Assembly: GCA_028725765.1 (NCBI GenBank)
Contig: JAQYRL010000065.1
Span: 1-64,000 of the forward strand
Direction of reading: 5' to 3'
Origin: Clostridiales bacterium
Lineage (GTDB): Bacteria > Bacillota > Clostridia > Peptostreptococcales > Anaerovoracaceae
Length of the DNA: 64,000 nucleotides
In this document: positions 33,005 to 41,000 of the stretch, piece after piece
How positions within the stretch are numbered: position 1 is the stretch's first letter
Layout: each line of letters begins with the position of its first letter
Made by a program: the position numbers and the translations under genes
The notes under the pieces: model-generated
Database searches by the model: none
Told to the model about the DNA's origin: nothing
What the model saw: the letters and a program-made list of their open reading frames with translations, nothing else

Positions 33005-33937
33005 ATGATTAGAAATAACATTAACATAATATCACAAAAATACAACTTAAAAGCCATATTCTCAATGATGCTGTCATCAGCGTCCTTTGTGTGCATGGCA
33101 ACAATGGTTAAAATCTCTGGTTCAGATATACCTCTAATGCAGCAAGTTTTCTTCCGCAATCTTGTAATGCTAATATTTGCGTGTTTCGTCATTCATAAAG
33201 AAAATATTAGCCTCCGGGTTAAAAAAGTCCATCGTCCTTTTTTGACAGTGAGATGTGTTTTTGGTTTCTTTGGTGTCATAAGTGTTTTTTATGCCAGCAA
33301 TCATCTATATCTTGCGGATGCCCAAATTCTTCAAAAGCTCAATCCTTTTTTTGTTATGTTTTGGGCCGTGACTCTACTGAAGGAAAGAGTTAGCTGGCAG
33401 AGGATTCTGAGCATATTGCTAGGATTCCTAGGTGCCGTCATCGTAATAAACCCTACCGGAAACCTCGAGTTAGCTCATATAGACAACTCACCGATATTAG
33501 GTGGAGGAAACTTTTCTCTCATATTTCCTTTCCTAGTTGGAATTGCATCTGCATTCTTTGGAGGCACTGCATATGCAATGGTTGGTAAACTCGCTGGTGC
33601 AATTGAAGGAATGGTAATAATATTCTATTTCTCATTGTTTTCAATGATTTGCTCAGTTATGTTCATACCATTTCAATGGGTATCCCCAGATCCTATGTCA
33701 TGGATTTATTTGATACTTATAGGTGTTTTTGCTGCAAGTGGTCAATACTTTCTAACGAAAGCTTATCTGTCGGGAAAAGCTAGTTCAGTTACTGTATTTG
33801 ATTATACAGGTGTCATACTATCACCTTTAGTAGGAATGATTATCTTTGGTGAAAATTTAAAATTGACGACTCTTATCGGTATGGCAGTAATTATTGGAAG
33901 CGGCATCTGGGCTATAAGTCTTAATAAATCAAAATAA
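33005..33937 (+). CDS. DMT/EamA family transporter
   Basis: Ten-TM EamA-like protein; start placed at ATG 33005 because the promoter -10 ends at 32998. Confidence 0.8.
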   Translation: MIRNNINIISQKYNLKAIFSMMLSSASFVCMATMVKISGSDIPLMQQVFFRNLVMLIFACFVIHKENISLRVKKVHRPFLTVRCVFGFFGVISVFYASNHLYLADAQILQKLNPFFVMFWAVTLLKERVSWQRILSILLGFLGAVIVINPTGNLELAHIDNSPILGGGNFSLIFPFLVGIASAFFGGTAYAMVGKLAGAIEGMVIIFYFSLFSMICSVMFIPFQWVSPDPMSWIYLILIGVFAASGQYFLTKAYLSGKASSVTVFDYTGVILSPLVGMIIFGENLKLTTLIGMAVIIGSGIWAISLNKSK

Positions 33938-33940
33938 GTA

Positions 33941-34480
33941 CTAATTTTTACTTTCTCTCTCAGCCTCAATCTTTTTAAAATCATCTGCATACTTCACATT
34001 TGGAGGGATAGTCATTAGTTTTGCCAAGCCCTCCTCTAGAAGAGTTTTGTTGAACATTTTGTCATCTAAGTATACATATGCTAGGATTCTTCCATATTTA
34101 TCTCTCTCCTGCACATCGGTTTCAAGAGTAACATACTTTCCTTCAAGATTATCCCTTGTATACTTGCTGGCTATCTTTCCGATAGGAGTATTTCTTGACT
34201 TATCCGGATGTACACTTTCCGGTGTGTCTATCCCTATCATCCTTACTTTTTCTTTTTTTCCATTTAAAAGAACTACAACTGTATCCCCATCAACAACTCT
34301 ATCGCAGTAGACCTTGCCATTCTCAACCGAAGATGACTGGTCATCCAACCAGTCAGGTATCAATCCTTCCGGTATAAGTCCACTATCTCTCCCATATGTT
34401 ATTGTAACAACTATAACTAATGTAATTACAATTGATATTAATCTGTTCTTATTGTTTCTACGTCTACGTCTTTTTGCCAT
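33941..34480 (-). CDS. Secreted/membrane-anchored thermonuclease (SNase) family protein
   Basis: CDRVVDGDTVVV, VRMIGIDTPE, DKYGRILAYVY. Confidence 0.9.
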   Translation of the reverse strand: MAKRRRRRNNKNRLISIVITLVIVVTITYGRDSGLIPEGLIPDWLDDQSSSVENGKVYCDRVVDGDTVVVLLNGKKEKVRMIGIDTPESVHPDKSRNTPIGKIASKYTRDNLEGKYVTLETDVQERDKYGRILAYVYLDDKMFNKTLLEEGLAKLMTIPPNVKYADDFKKIEAERESKN

Positions 34481-34510
34481 ATAGGGTCCTGACTATAAAG
34501 ATTTAATGAT

Positions 34511-35341
34511 CTATCTTATGTTGAAAAATTTCTTGGCATTTTCACAAGTTATCCTTGCAACCTCTTCATAATCCATGCCTTTAATTACAGCCATCCTTCT
34601 GGCAGTATGTTCTACATATGGCGATTTATTTGGTTTCCCTCTAAATGGCTCAGGTGTCAAATACGGTGCATCTGTTTCAACCAATAGATATTCAATAGGA
34701 ATCTGTTTCACTACCTCTACACTCTTTTTGTTGTTCTTATATGTAAGAGGCCCTGCCATCGAAAGTGTTCCGCCAAGTTTAATATATTCCATACCCTGTT
34801 CCACGCCACCAGAGTAGCAATGCAAAAGAACGCGTGCATCAGAAACCTGGCTGCCATCACTCAAAGTTCTTTTTGGGAACCATCCTTTTCTTTCATCGGA
34901 AAACGCCCCCTCTTCAATGAGGATGTCCATTGTATCCTTTGCAGCTTCACGCGAATGTATTACTATTGGCATCTTAAGTTTGTTTGCAAGACGGATTTGC
35001 TCTCTAAACCACTTTTGCTGATCGTCCTTAGTGCTGTGCATGTAGTGGTAGTCAAGGCCTATTTCACCAATGGCCTGAACTTTTTCTTTCTTAGCAAGTC
35101 CTTCTATTAATGATATCTCCATTTCATCGATATCTGAAACTTCATGCGGGTGGATACCAACAACAGCATAACACCATTCATTTTCACCTGCATTTTTAAC
35201 GGACTGTAGTGACGACGAAAGGTCGCATCCTACATCCATAACATATGAAACATCTGAATTGTTTATTTCTTCAATTAATATTTTTCTGTCTTCGTCAGTA
35301 TATTTCTCGAAATTTATATGTGCATGCGAATCGAATAGAAT
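34511..35341 (-). CDS. TatD family hydrolase (putative ATT start)
   Basis: GEIGLDYHYMH, HSREA, HCYSGG, ETDAPYLTP. Frame extends upstream of the track ORF (35239) to give (I)LFDSHAHINFEKYTD. Confidence 0.85.
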   Translation of the reverse strand: MLFDSHAHINFEKYTDEDRKILIEEINNSDVSYVMDVGCDLSSSLQSVKNAGENEWCYAVVGIHPHEVSDIDEMEISLIEGLAKKEKVQAIGEIGLDYHYMHSTKDDQQKWFREQIRLANKLKMPIVIHSREAAKDTMDILIEEGAFSDERKGWFPKRTLSDGSQVSDARVLLHCYSGGVEQGMEYIKLGGTLSMAGPLTYKNNKKSVEVVKQIPIEYLLVETDAPYLTPEPFRGKPNKSPYVEHTARRMAVIKGMDYEEVARITCENAKKFFNIR

Positions 35342-35426
35342 TTGAAATTACCTCCTAATTTTCAATAATGAATAATCTATAATCAGAATCAATTTAGTAT
35401 TGAATCATCTATATATAGATTGCTAT

Positions 35427-37346
35427 TTAAGCTATCACTTCTCCATCCGGGGCATCGGTTTCTACAAGTTCAAGTTTCTCACCATTATCTGCATAGAGAA
35501 TCATGCCCTTTGACTCCAATCCACGAAGTTTCCTAGGTTTTAGGTTTGCAACAACCGCAACCTTTTTCCCAACCATTTCTTCTGGTGTAAAATGCTCTGC
35601 AACACCTGAAATTATCTGTCTCTTTTCAGTTCCCATTTTCACCTGAAATACAAGCAGTTTATCTGCTTTTGGATGTTTCTCAGCCTTGATAATCTCACCA
35701 ACACGCAAATCTATTTTGTCGAAATCATCATAGACAATTTCCGATTTAAGATCTAGAGGAATATTGTCCTCTTCAGCATCATGAGAATCCTGAATCTTTT
35801 CGAGTTCCTCAAGCTCTTTCTCAATATCAATTCTTGGGAATAGTGGCTTACCTTTCTTGACTTTCTCCTGATACATCATTTCAAATTCTTTTGCATCTTC
35901 CCAAGCTACGTCAGCATACCAAAGTCCCATTTGTTTTCGTATTTCGTCTGAAGTAGAGTGCATGAATGGATAAATTAAAATTGATACGATTCTAATTGTT
36001 TCAGCCAAGTTATGTAGGCATGTGTCAAGATTGTCCTTTTTTGCCTCATCCTTAGCGAGGACCCAAGGCATCTTCTCATCAATGTACTTATTTGCTCTTC
36101 TAACTAGAATCCAAATTTCTTCGAGTGCACTGTGGAACGCGAATTTATCCATCTCTGTCTCAACCTTATCAGCCGCTGCAAGTGCGACTGCTTTGAGACT
36201 CTTGTCATAATCATCTTCGATTTTTGCATCAGGGACTATTCCTGCATTATATTTTTCTATCATCGAAACTGTTCTTGACACAAGATTTCCAAGGTCATTT
36301 GCAAGGTCCGAATTTATTCTTTTGATTAATGCTTCTGTACTGTAATTGCCATCATGACCAAATGTATATTCACGTAGCAAGAAATACTTGAGTGCATCAA
36401 TGCCATATCTATCTATTAGTTTAACAGGATCAACAACATTTCCCTTAGATTTTGACATCTTCCCACCATCTAACAAAAGCCATCCATGTCCAAGAACTTT
36501 CTTAGGTAGAGGAAGTCCTAAAGACATCAAAATAGCTGGCCAAATAACCGTGTGGAATCGTACGATTTCTTTGCCTACAAGGTGCACATCTGCAGGCCAA
36601 TATTTGTCATAAAGCTCCTTGTCATCAGGATATCCAAGTGCCGTAATATAGTTGCTCAAAGCATCAAGCCATACATAAATTACATGTTTTTCATCAATCG
36701 GAACCTTGATTCCCCAATCGAATGTAGACCTAGAAATACATAGATCGTCAAGTCCCTGTTTAACAAAAGCAAGCATCTCATTTCTTCTAGCTTCTGGTTC
36801 AAGAAAATCAGTTGTTTCAAAAAGCTCTATCAACTTGTCCTGATATTTTGATAGCTTAAAGAAATATGCTTCTTCATGTTCCTCTGTTACTGGTCTTCCA
36901 CAATCAGGGCATTTACCATCTTCCAATTGACTGTCGGTCCAGAAAGCTTCACATGGCTTACAATAATGCCCACTATATACACCCTTGTATATATCACCTT
37001 TCTCATACAGTTCCATGAAAATCTTCTGAACTCTTTCAATATGTCTAGGTTCTGTAGTCCTGATAAAATCATCATAGGAAATCTCCATAGTCTCCCATAA
37101 CTTTTTCACCCCAGAGACAATTTTATCTACATGTTCCTTAGGTGTAATACCCTTCTCCTGAGCGATAGTTTGAATCTTTTGCCCATGTTCATCTGTTCCT
37201 GTCAAAAATCTGACATCATAACCTGATAGCCTTTTAAATCTGGCCATAGCATCAGCCATAACAGTACAATAAGTATGACCTATATGCAGATTGTCGCTCG
37301 GATAATAAATAGGCGTTGTAATGTAATATTTCTTCTTATCGCTCAT
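35427..37346 (-). CDS. metG: Methionyl-tRNA synthetase
   Basis: TTPIYYPSDNLHIGHTY, KMSKSKGNVVDP, C-terminal tRNA-binding domain. Confidence 0.97.
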   Translation of the reverse strand: MSDKKKYYITTPIYYPSDNLHIGHTYCTVMADAMARFKRLSGYDVRFLTGTDEHGQKIQTIAQEKGITPKEHVDKIVSGVKKLWETMEISYDDFIRTTEPRHIERVQKIFMELYEKGDIYKGVYSGHYCKPCEAFWTDSQLEDGKCPDCGRPVTEEHEEAYFFKLSKYQDKLIELFETTDFLEPEARRNEMLAFVKQGLDDLCISRSTFDWGIKVPIDEKHVIYVWLDALSNYITALGYPDDKELYDKYWPADVHLVGKEIVRFHTVIWPAILMSLGLPLPKKVLGHGWLLLDGGKMSKSKGNVVDPVKLIDRYGIDALKYFLLREYTFGHDGNYSTEALIKRINSDLANDLGNLVSRTVSMIEKYNAGIVPDAKIEDDYDKSLKAVALAAADKVETEMDKFAFHSALEEIWILVRRANKYIDEKMPWVLAKDEAKKDNLDTCLHNLAETIRIVSILIYPFMHSTSDEIRKQMGLWYADVAWEDAKEFEMMYQEKVKKGKPLFPRIDIEKELEELEKIQDSHDAEEDNIPLDLKSEIVYDDFDKIDLRVGEIIKAEKHPKADKLLVFQVKMGTEKRQIISGVAEHFTPEEMVGKKVAVVANLKPRKLRGLESKGMILYADNGEKLELVETDAPDGEVIA

Positions 37347-37370
37347 TCTTCTAATCCCTTCCTTAAGTAA

Positions 37371-37574
37371 CTAAATTTCAAGATCCTCGTCTGTCCAGTC
37401 TTCACCGCTCCACTCTTCTTCAGGCCACTCTTCGTTGATAAAAATTTTCTTCATGATTCTATCCATGCCTATTACAAGTGCGGTACTGGCTACAAATCCA
37501 ACTCCTAGGATCGCAAGAGAAACCTTAGCAACCTTTGAAAAACTGTTATTTGTTTTTTTACTTTCTTTGCTCAT
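37371..37574 (-). CDS. Small single-pass membrane protein
   Basis: 67 aa with one hydrophobic segment and acidic tail; AGGGAGGG-like site upstream. Confidence 0.55.
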   Translation of the reverse strand: MSKESKKTNNSFSKVAKVSLAILGVGFVASTALVIGMDRIMKKIFINEEWPEEEWSGEDWTDEDLEI

Positions 37575-37598
37575 TTCTAACCCTCCCTCTAATTGAGA

Positions 37599-38210
37599 TT
37601 AATACTTCCTTTTTTCAATATATTCTATTATTAAATTAGCTGCCTGTTCATAGTCAATATAAGAGGAGTTTAAACTCAAGTTATAATTCTTGATATCTCC
37701 CCACTTAAAACTAGTATGATAATTATAATAGTTTTCTCTTGCCTTATCATACGTTTTAACAAGTTCTTCTATAGTCTCAGGTTGCTCGCCATATTCTTCA
37801 ATACATCGCCTTATTCGATCCTGCTTCTCACCATGTATGAAAATATTTGTAACTCCAGGCACATCCTTTAAAACAAAGTCTGCACATCTTCCGACAATCA
37901 CGCCTTCGCCACTTTCAGCAATTTTCTCTATCACCTTATATTGAGCAACAAAAACTCTGTCGTTGATGCTCATAGGATCAGCCGAAATCGACTCTCCAAG
38001 ACAAATAGCTGAAGATAGTCCGTAAGTGAAACTGTTTTTCGCCCTAAGTTCTTCTCCCTCAAAAATGCTTTTGTCAATCCCACTTTCTTCGGTTGCCATT
38101 TCAATAATTTCTTTGTCATAGAATTTAACGCCTAGCTTCTCGGCAACAATTTTGCCTATAATTCTTCCGCCGCTTCCAAACTGTCTGCTGATTGTAACTA
38201 ATTTTTTCAT
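37599..38210 (-). CDS. Cytidylate kinase-like family protein
   Basis: MKKLVTISRQFGSGGRIIGKIVAEKLGVKFYDKEII; start refined to the ATG after aggaggttca. Confidence 0.85.
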   Translation of the reverse strand: MKKLVTISRQFGSGGRIIGKIVAEKLGVKFYDKEIIEMATEESGIDKSIFEGEELRAKNSFTYGLSSAICLGESISADPMSINDRVFVAQYKVIEKIAESGEGVIVGRCADFVLKDVPGVTNIFIHGEKQDRIRRCIEEYGEQPETIEELVKTYDKARENYYNYHTSFKWGDIKNYNLSLNSSYIDYEQAANLIIEYIEKRKY

Positions 38211-38427
38211 TGAACCTCCTACAAATTGAGCCAATGCCATTGCTATGCTAGTATTATACAACAATTAACCCACTTTTACAACAGGATATTTGGAAAAATT
38301 TGGTAAAAATATCGATTGCTTCATTGACAAAATATTAGTGCTTTGTTACAATTCTACTTGCCGAGAAAAACGAAAATTCAAAATCCCATACAAAGTAATT
38401 GCATATTCGATTTATAAAATTTCATAT

Positions 38428-38503
38428 GGGGAATTGGCGCAGTTGGGAGCGCGTTTGACTGGCAGTCAAAAGGTCAGGGGTTCGAATCCCCTATTCTCCA
38501 CCA
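38428..38503 (+). tRNA. tRNA-Ala (anticodon GGC)
   Basis: Full cloverleaf: GGGGAAT/ATTCTCC acceptor with G3:U70, D-stem GCGC/GCGC, anticodon stem TTTGA/TCAAA with loop CTGGCAG, T-arm AGGGG-TTCGAAT-CCCCT, encoded CCA. Confidence 0.96.
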
Positions 38504-38531
38504 AGCAGATATTGGACAAACACCTATTTCT

Positions 38532-38574
38532 CTAACGACCGTTTTTCTATTTTTTCTAGCGACCGTTTCTCTAT
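38532..38574. repeat. Tandem imperfect 19-nt repeat (x2)
   Basis: CTAACGACCGTTTTTCTAT (38532-38550) and CTAGCGACCGTTTCTCTAT (38556-38574), 17/19 identical. Confidence 0.7.
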
Positions 38575-38600
38575 GAAGTGTTTGCTCTTACACGAAGTCG

Positions 38601-38641
38601 CAACCACCAACTAATGGGTTCACTACAATAGCTGGTGGTTG
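38601..38641. repeat. Inverted repeat/hairpin between the tRNA-Ala and fic-like genes
   Basis: CAACCACCA ... TGGTGGTTG arms. Confidence 0.6.
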
Positions 38642-38711
38642 TGATTTATTTACCCGCTTGTATAGTTTATTAGATTAGGCTTATGCCACAAAATAGTTGG
38701 CAATTTGGTAT

Positions 38712-39656
38712 TTACTCTACCATTCTTTTCCAACATCGTTCCTTCATAAAGGCTGAAATAACAGAAATATCTTCGCCTTCGTAATACTTTACAAGTAACT
38801 TTTTAAATTCCGATACTTCCTTTTCTGGAATCACTAAGAAACCTCCTCCATGGGCAATAAGATAATGGTTTGCAAAAATAACAGAAGCTCGCTTATTACC
38901 GTCCAGAAATACTTGCGTCTTCATGCAGTAAAGACAAAGCCTGATTGCAATATTAATTGAGTCATCATCTTCCTCAACAATCTCCTGAATTCTTTCCTTT
39001 ACGTCTAACTCGCTTGGCAAGGGTGGAACATAAGATGAGCCACCTATTGTAACTGGAACACCTCTGATTCGACCGCCTTCTGAAAAGAAACCTTGATTAA
39101 CAAGTCTAGCAATATGACTTAGCATATAATAGTCAGAACGGCTAGCAACAACGTCACGATCTAAAATAAACTCCCATGCGTGTTTCAAATTCAAAATTTT
39201 CTGCACATCGGTAGCCGTCATGCCAGATACTTTTCCGTTCTCTATTATCTCTTCAGTTTGAGGAAAGGATGTTGCGACACCCTCCAAAACAGCTTGATCG
39301 TAGATATTCATTTTCATATTTGCACGTGCAAATTCAATATTGTTTATAACTTCGGCAGAAATATCATCCTCGGCATACCCGGCTGCAGCAAGCTGTTTTT
39401 CAATACTGCGAAGAGATTTTCTGATTTCGCGTGCTTCCCTAGCATTTCGCAGTAGCAGATTATACAATTCTTCTGTATATTTGCCTACATAAGTAGATGT
39501 CTGTTTTCCTGCAACACGTTTTCTTACATAAAGATATTTGCCATTGCCACGGTTCTTGATTTCAGGTGTACCTTCATATGGCATTAAGTTCATTCTTGCA
39601 TTGAGCTCGGCACGACTTCTGAGTAACTCCTGAATCTCATTATATTGTGCTGCCAT
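38712..39656 (-). CDS. Fic/DOC-domain protein with non-canonical active site
   Basis: TQVFLDGNKRASVIF at the Fic motif position (HxFxDGNKR in canonical members). Confidence 0.8.
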   Translation of the reverse strand: MAAQYNEIQELLRSRAELNARMNLMPYEGTPEIKNRGNGKYLYVRKRVAGKQTSTYVGKYTEELYNLLLRNAREAREIRKSLRSIEKQLAAAGYAEDDISAEVINNIEFARANMKMNIYDQAVLEGVATSFPQTEEIIENGKVSGMTATDVQKILNLKHAWEFILDRDVVASRSDYYMLSHIARLVNQGFFSEGGRIRGVPVTIGGSSYVPPLPSELDVKERIQEIVEEDDDSINIAIRLCLYCMKTQVFLDGNKRASVIFANHYLIAHGGGFLVIPEKEVSEFKKLLVKYYEGEDISVISAFMKERCWKRMVE

Positions 39657-39844
39657 TTAAGTCCTCCTTTTGGGGAGCATTACCCTAGAATATTATATAA
39701 TAAAGCTCCCCAATGTTCAATATTCCTTTGTGCAGATTTTTTCATATATCAAAATAGTTCCCCAGACATCTATGTGCCCGTCGGAACTATTTCTTATTTT
39801 TCAATAATATTTTGTGTTATCTTACATATTAAACTTATATATTT

Positions 39845-40894
39845 CTACAGGTCATCTTCAATAGCGCTGCTCTTGGCGTAAGCTGATGATCTAGCCTCAA
39901 AGAAATCGGTTTTAACCATGTTCGCATTGGAATACTGGCTTACCCACGCCATTGATGCAGGTTCTTCCTCATACCCCGGATAAAGTGTCCCAAGTCCCAA
40001 AGAAGAATACCTCTGATTGCCAAGATACTTGATATAGTCTTCCACCATTTTGTTATTCAATCCTGGTATGTCATTGCCTATAACGTACTGCCCCCACGCA
40101 ATTTCCTGCTCTACGCCAGTCTTTATCATGTCGGCAATCATCTTCTTGTTTTCCTCATTGAACAGTTCCGGTTCTTCCTTTTCAAGCTCCAAGAGAATTT
40201 TTTTGAAAAGCCACAGATGTGTGTTCTCATCCCTGTTTATATACCTTATCTCCTGAACGCTTCCAGGCATCTTGCCATTCCTACCAAGATTATAGAAAAA
40301 CATAAAGCCAGAATAGAAATAAACACCTTCAAGAATGTAGTTTGCAATACAGACCTTGAGGAATGTATATTTATTTGGATTATCCAGAAACTCGTTATAA
40401 AGTTCTCCGATAAATTTGTTTCTATTCAAAAGATGTTCATCTGTCTTCCACTGATAAAGAATGTCGTTTCTCTCCGTTGGATTGCATATTGTATCGAGCA
40501 TATAGCTGTAACTCTGACTGTGTATGCACTCCTGGAAAGTCTGAATTGAAAGGCATAGATTGATTTCGTTAGCCGTTACGTACTGACCTATGTTTGGCAG
40601 ATTTGCAGACTGAAGCGAATCAAGATACACAAGGAAGCTGAGTATTTTGTCGTATGCAGTACGCTCCGCTGGTAGCAAATTAGGATAATCGTTCTTGTCT
40701 TGGTCGAGGTTGATTTCTTCTGGAATCCAGAAGTTATTCATGCCCTGTCTGTACCAGTCAGAAACCCATGAGTATTTCATGTTGTTGAAGTCGTTGATAT
40801 TAGTTGTGTTGAAGTTCAAAAGTCTTCTGTTGTTTACCTCGATATCACCATCCGGATTGAAAAGAGGTTTTTTTGTAATTTTGTTCTCGCCCAT
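39845..40894 (-). CDS. nrdB: Class I ribonucleotide reductase beta subunit
   Basis: Ferritin-like metal-ligand pattern (E..H) such as EIRYINRDENTHLWLF; adjacent to nrdA. Confidence 0.93.
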   Translation of the reverse strand: MGENKITKKPLFNPDGDIEVNNRRLLNFNTTNINDFNNMKYSWVSDWYRQGMNNFWIPEEINLDQDKNDYPNLLPAERTAYDKILSFLVYLDSLQSANLPNIGQYVTANEINLCLSIQTFQECIHSQSYSYMLDTICNPTERNDILYQWKTDEHLLNRNKFIGELYNEFLDNPNKYTFLKVCIANYILEGVYFYSGFMFFYNLGRNGKMPGSVQEIRYINRDENTHLWLFKKILLELEKEEPELFNEENKKMIADMIKTGVEQEIAWGQYVIGNDIPGLNNKMVEDYIKYLGNQRYSSLGLGTLYPGYEEEPASMAWVSQYSNANMVKTDFFEARSSAYAKSSAIEDDL

Positions 40895-40940
40895 TTTTAT
40901 CTCCTATTTTTAAACGAACTATTATTAAATTCCCCATACT

Positions 40941-41000
40941 GACCCAATTTTAATCTGAGTCGATCCAATTATAATCTAGGCCGACCTATTCTTAAGCCGA
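40941..41000. repeat. Degenerate tandem repeat, 21-bp period, nrdA-nrdB spacer
   Basis: GACCCAATTTTAATCT (40941), GATCCAATTATAATCT (40962), GACCTATTCTTAAG (40983). Confidence 0.6.

Noticed and set aside
38290-38535. 81 aa plus-strand ORF across the tRNA gene
   Set aside because: Spans the complete tRNA-Ala; the translation (GELAQLGARLTGSQKVRGSNP) is the classic tRNA read-through artefact.
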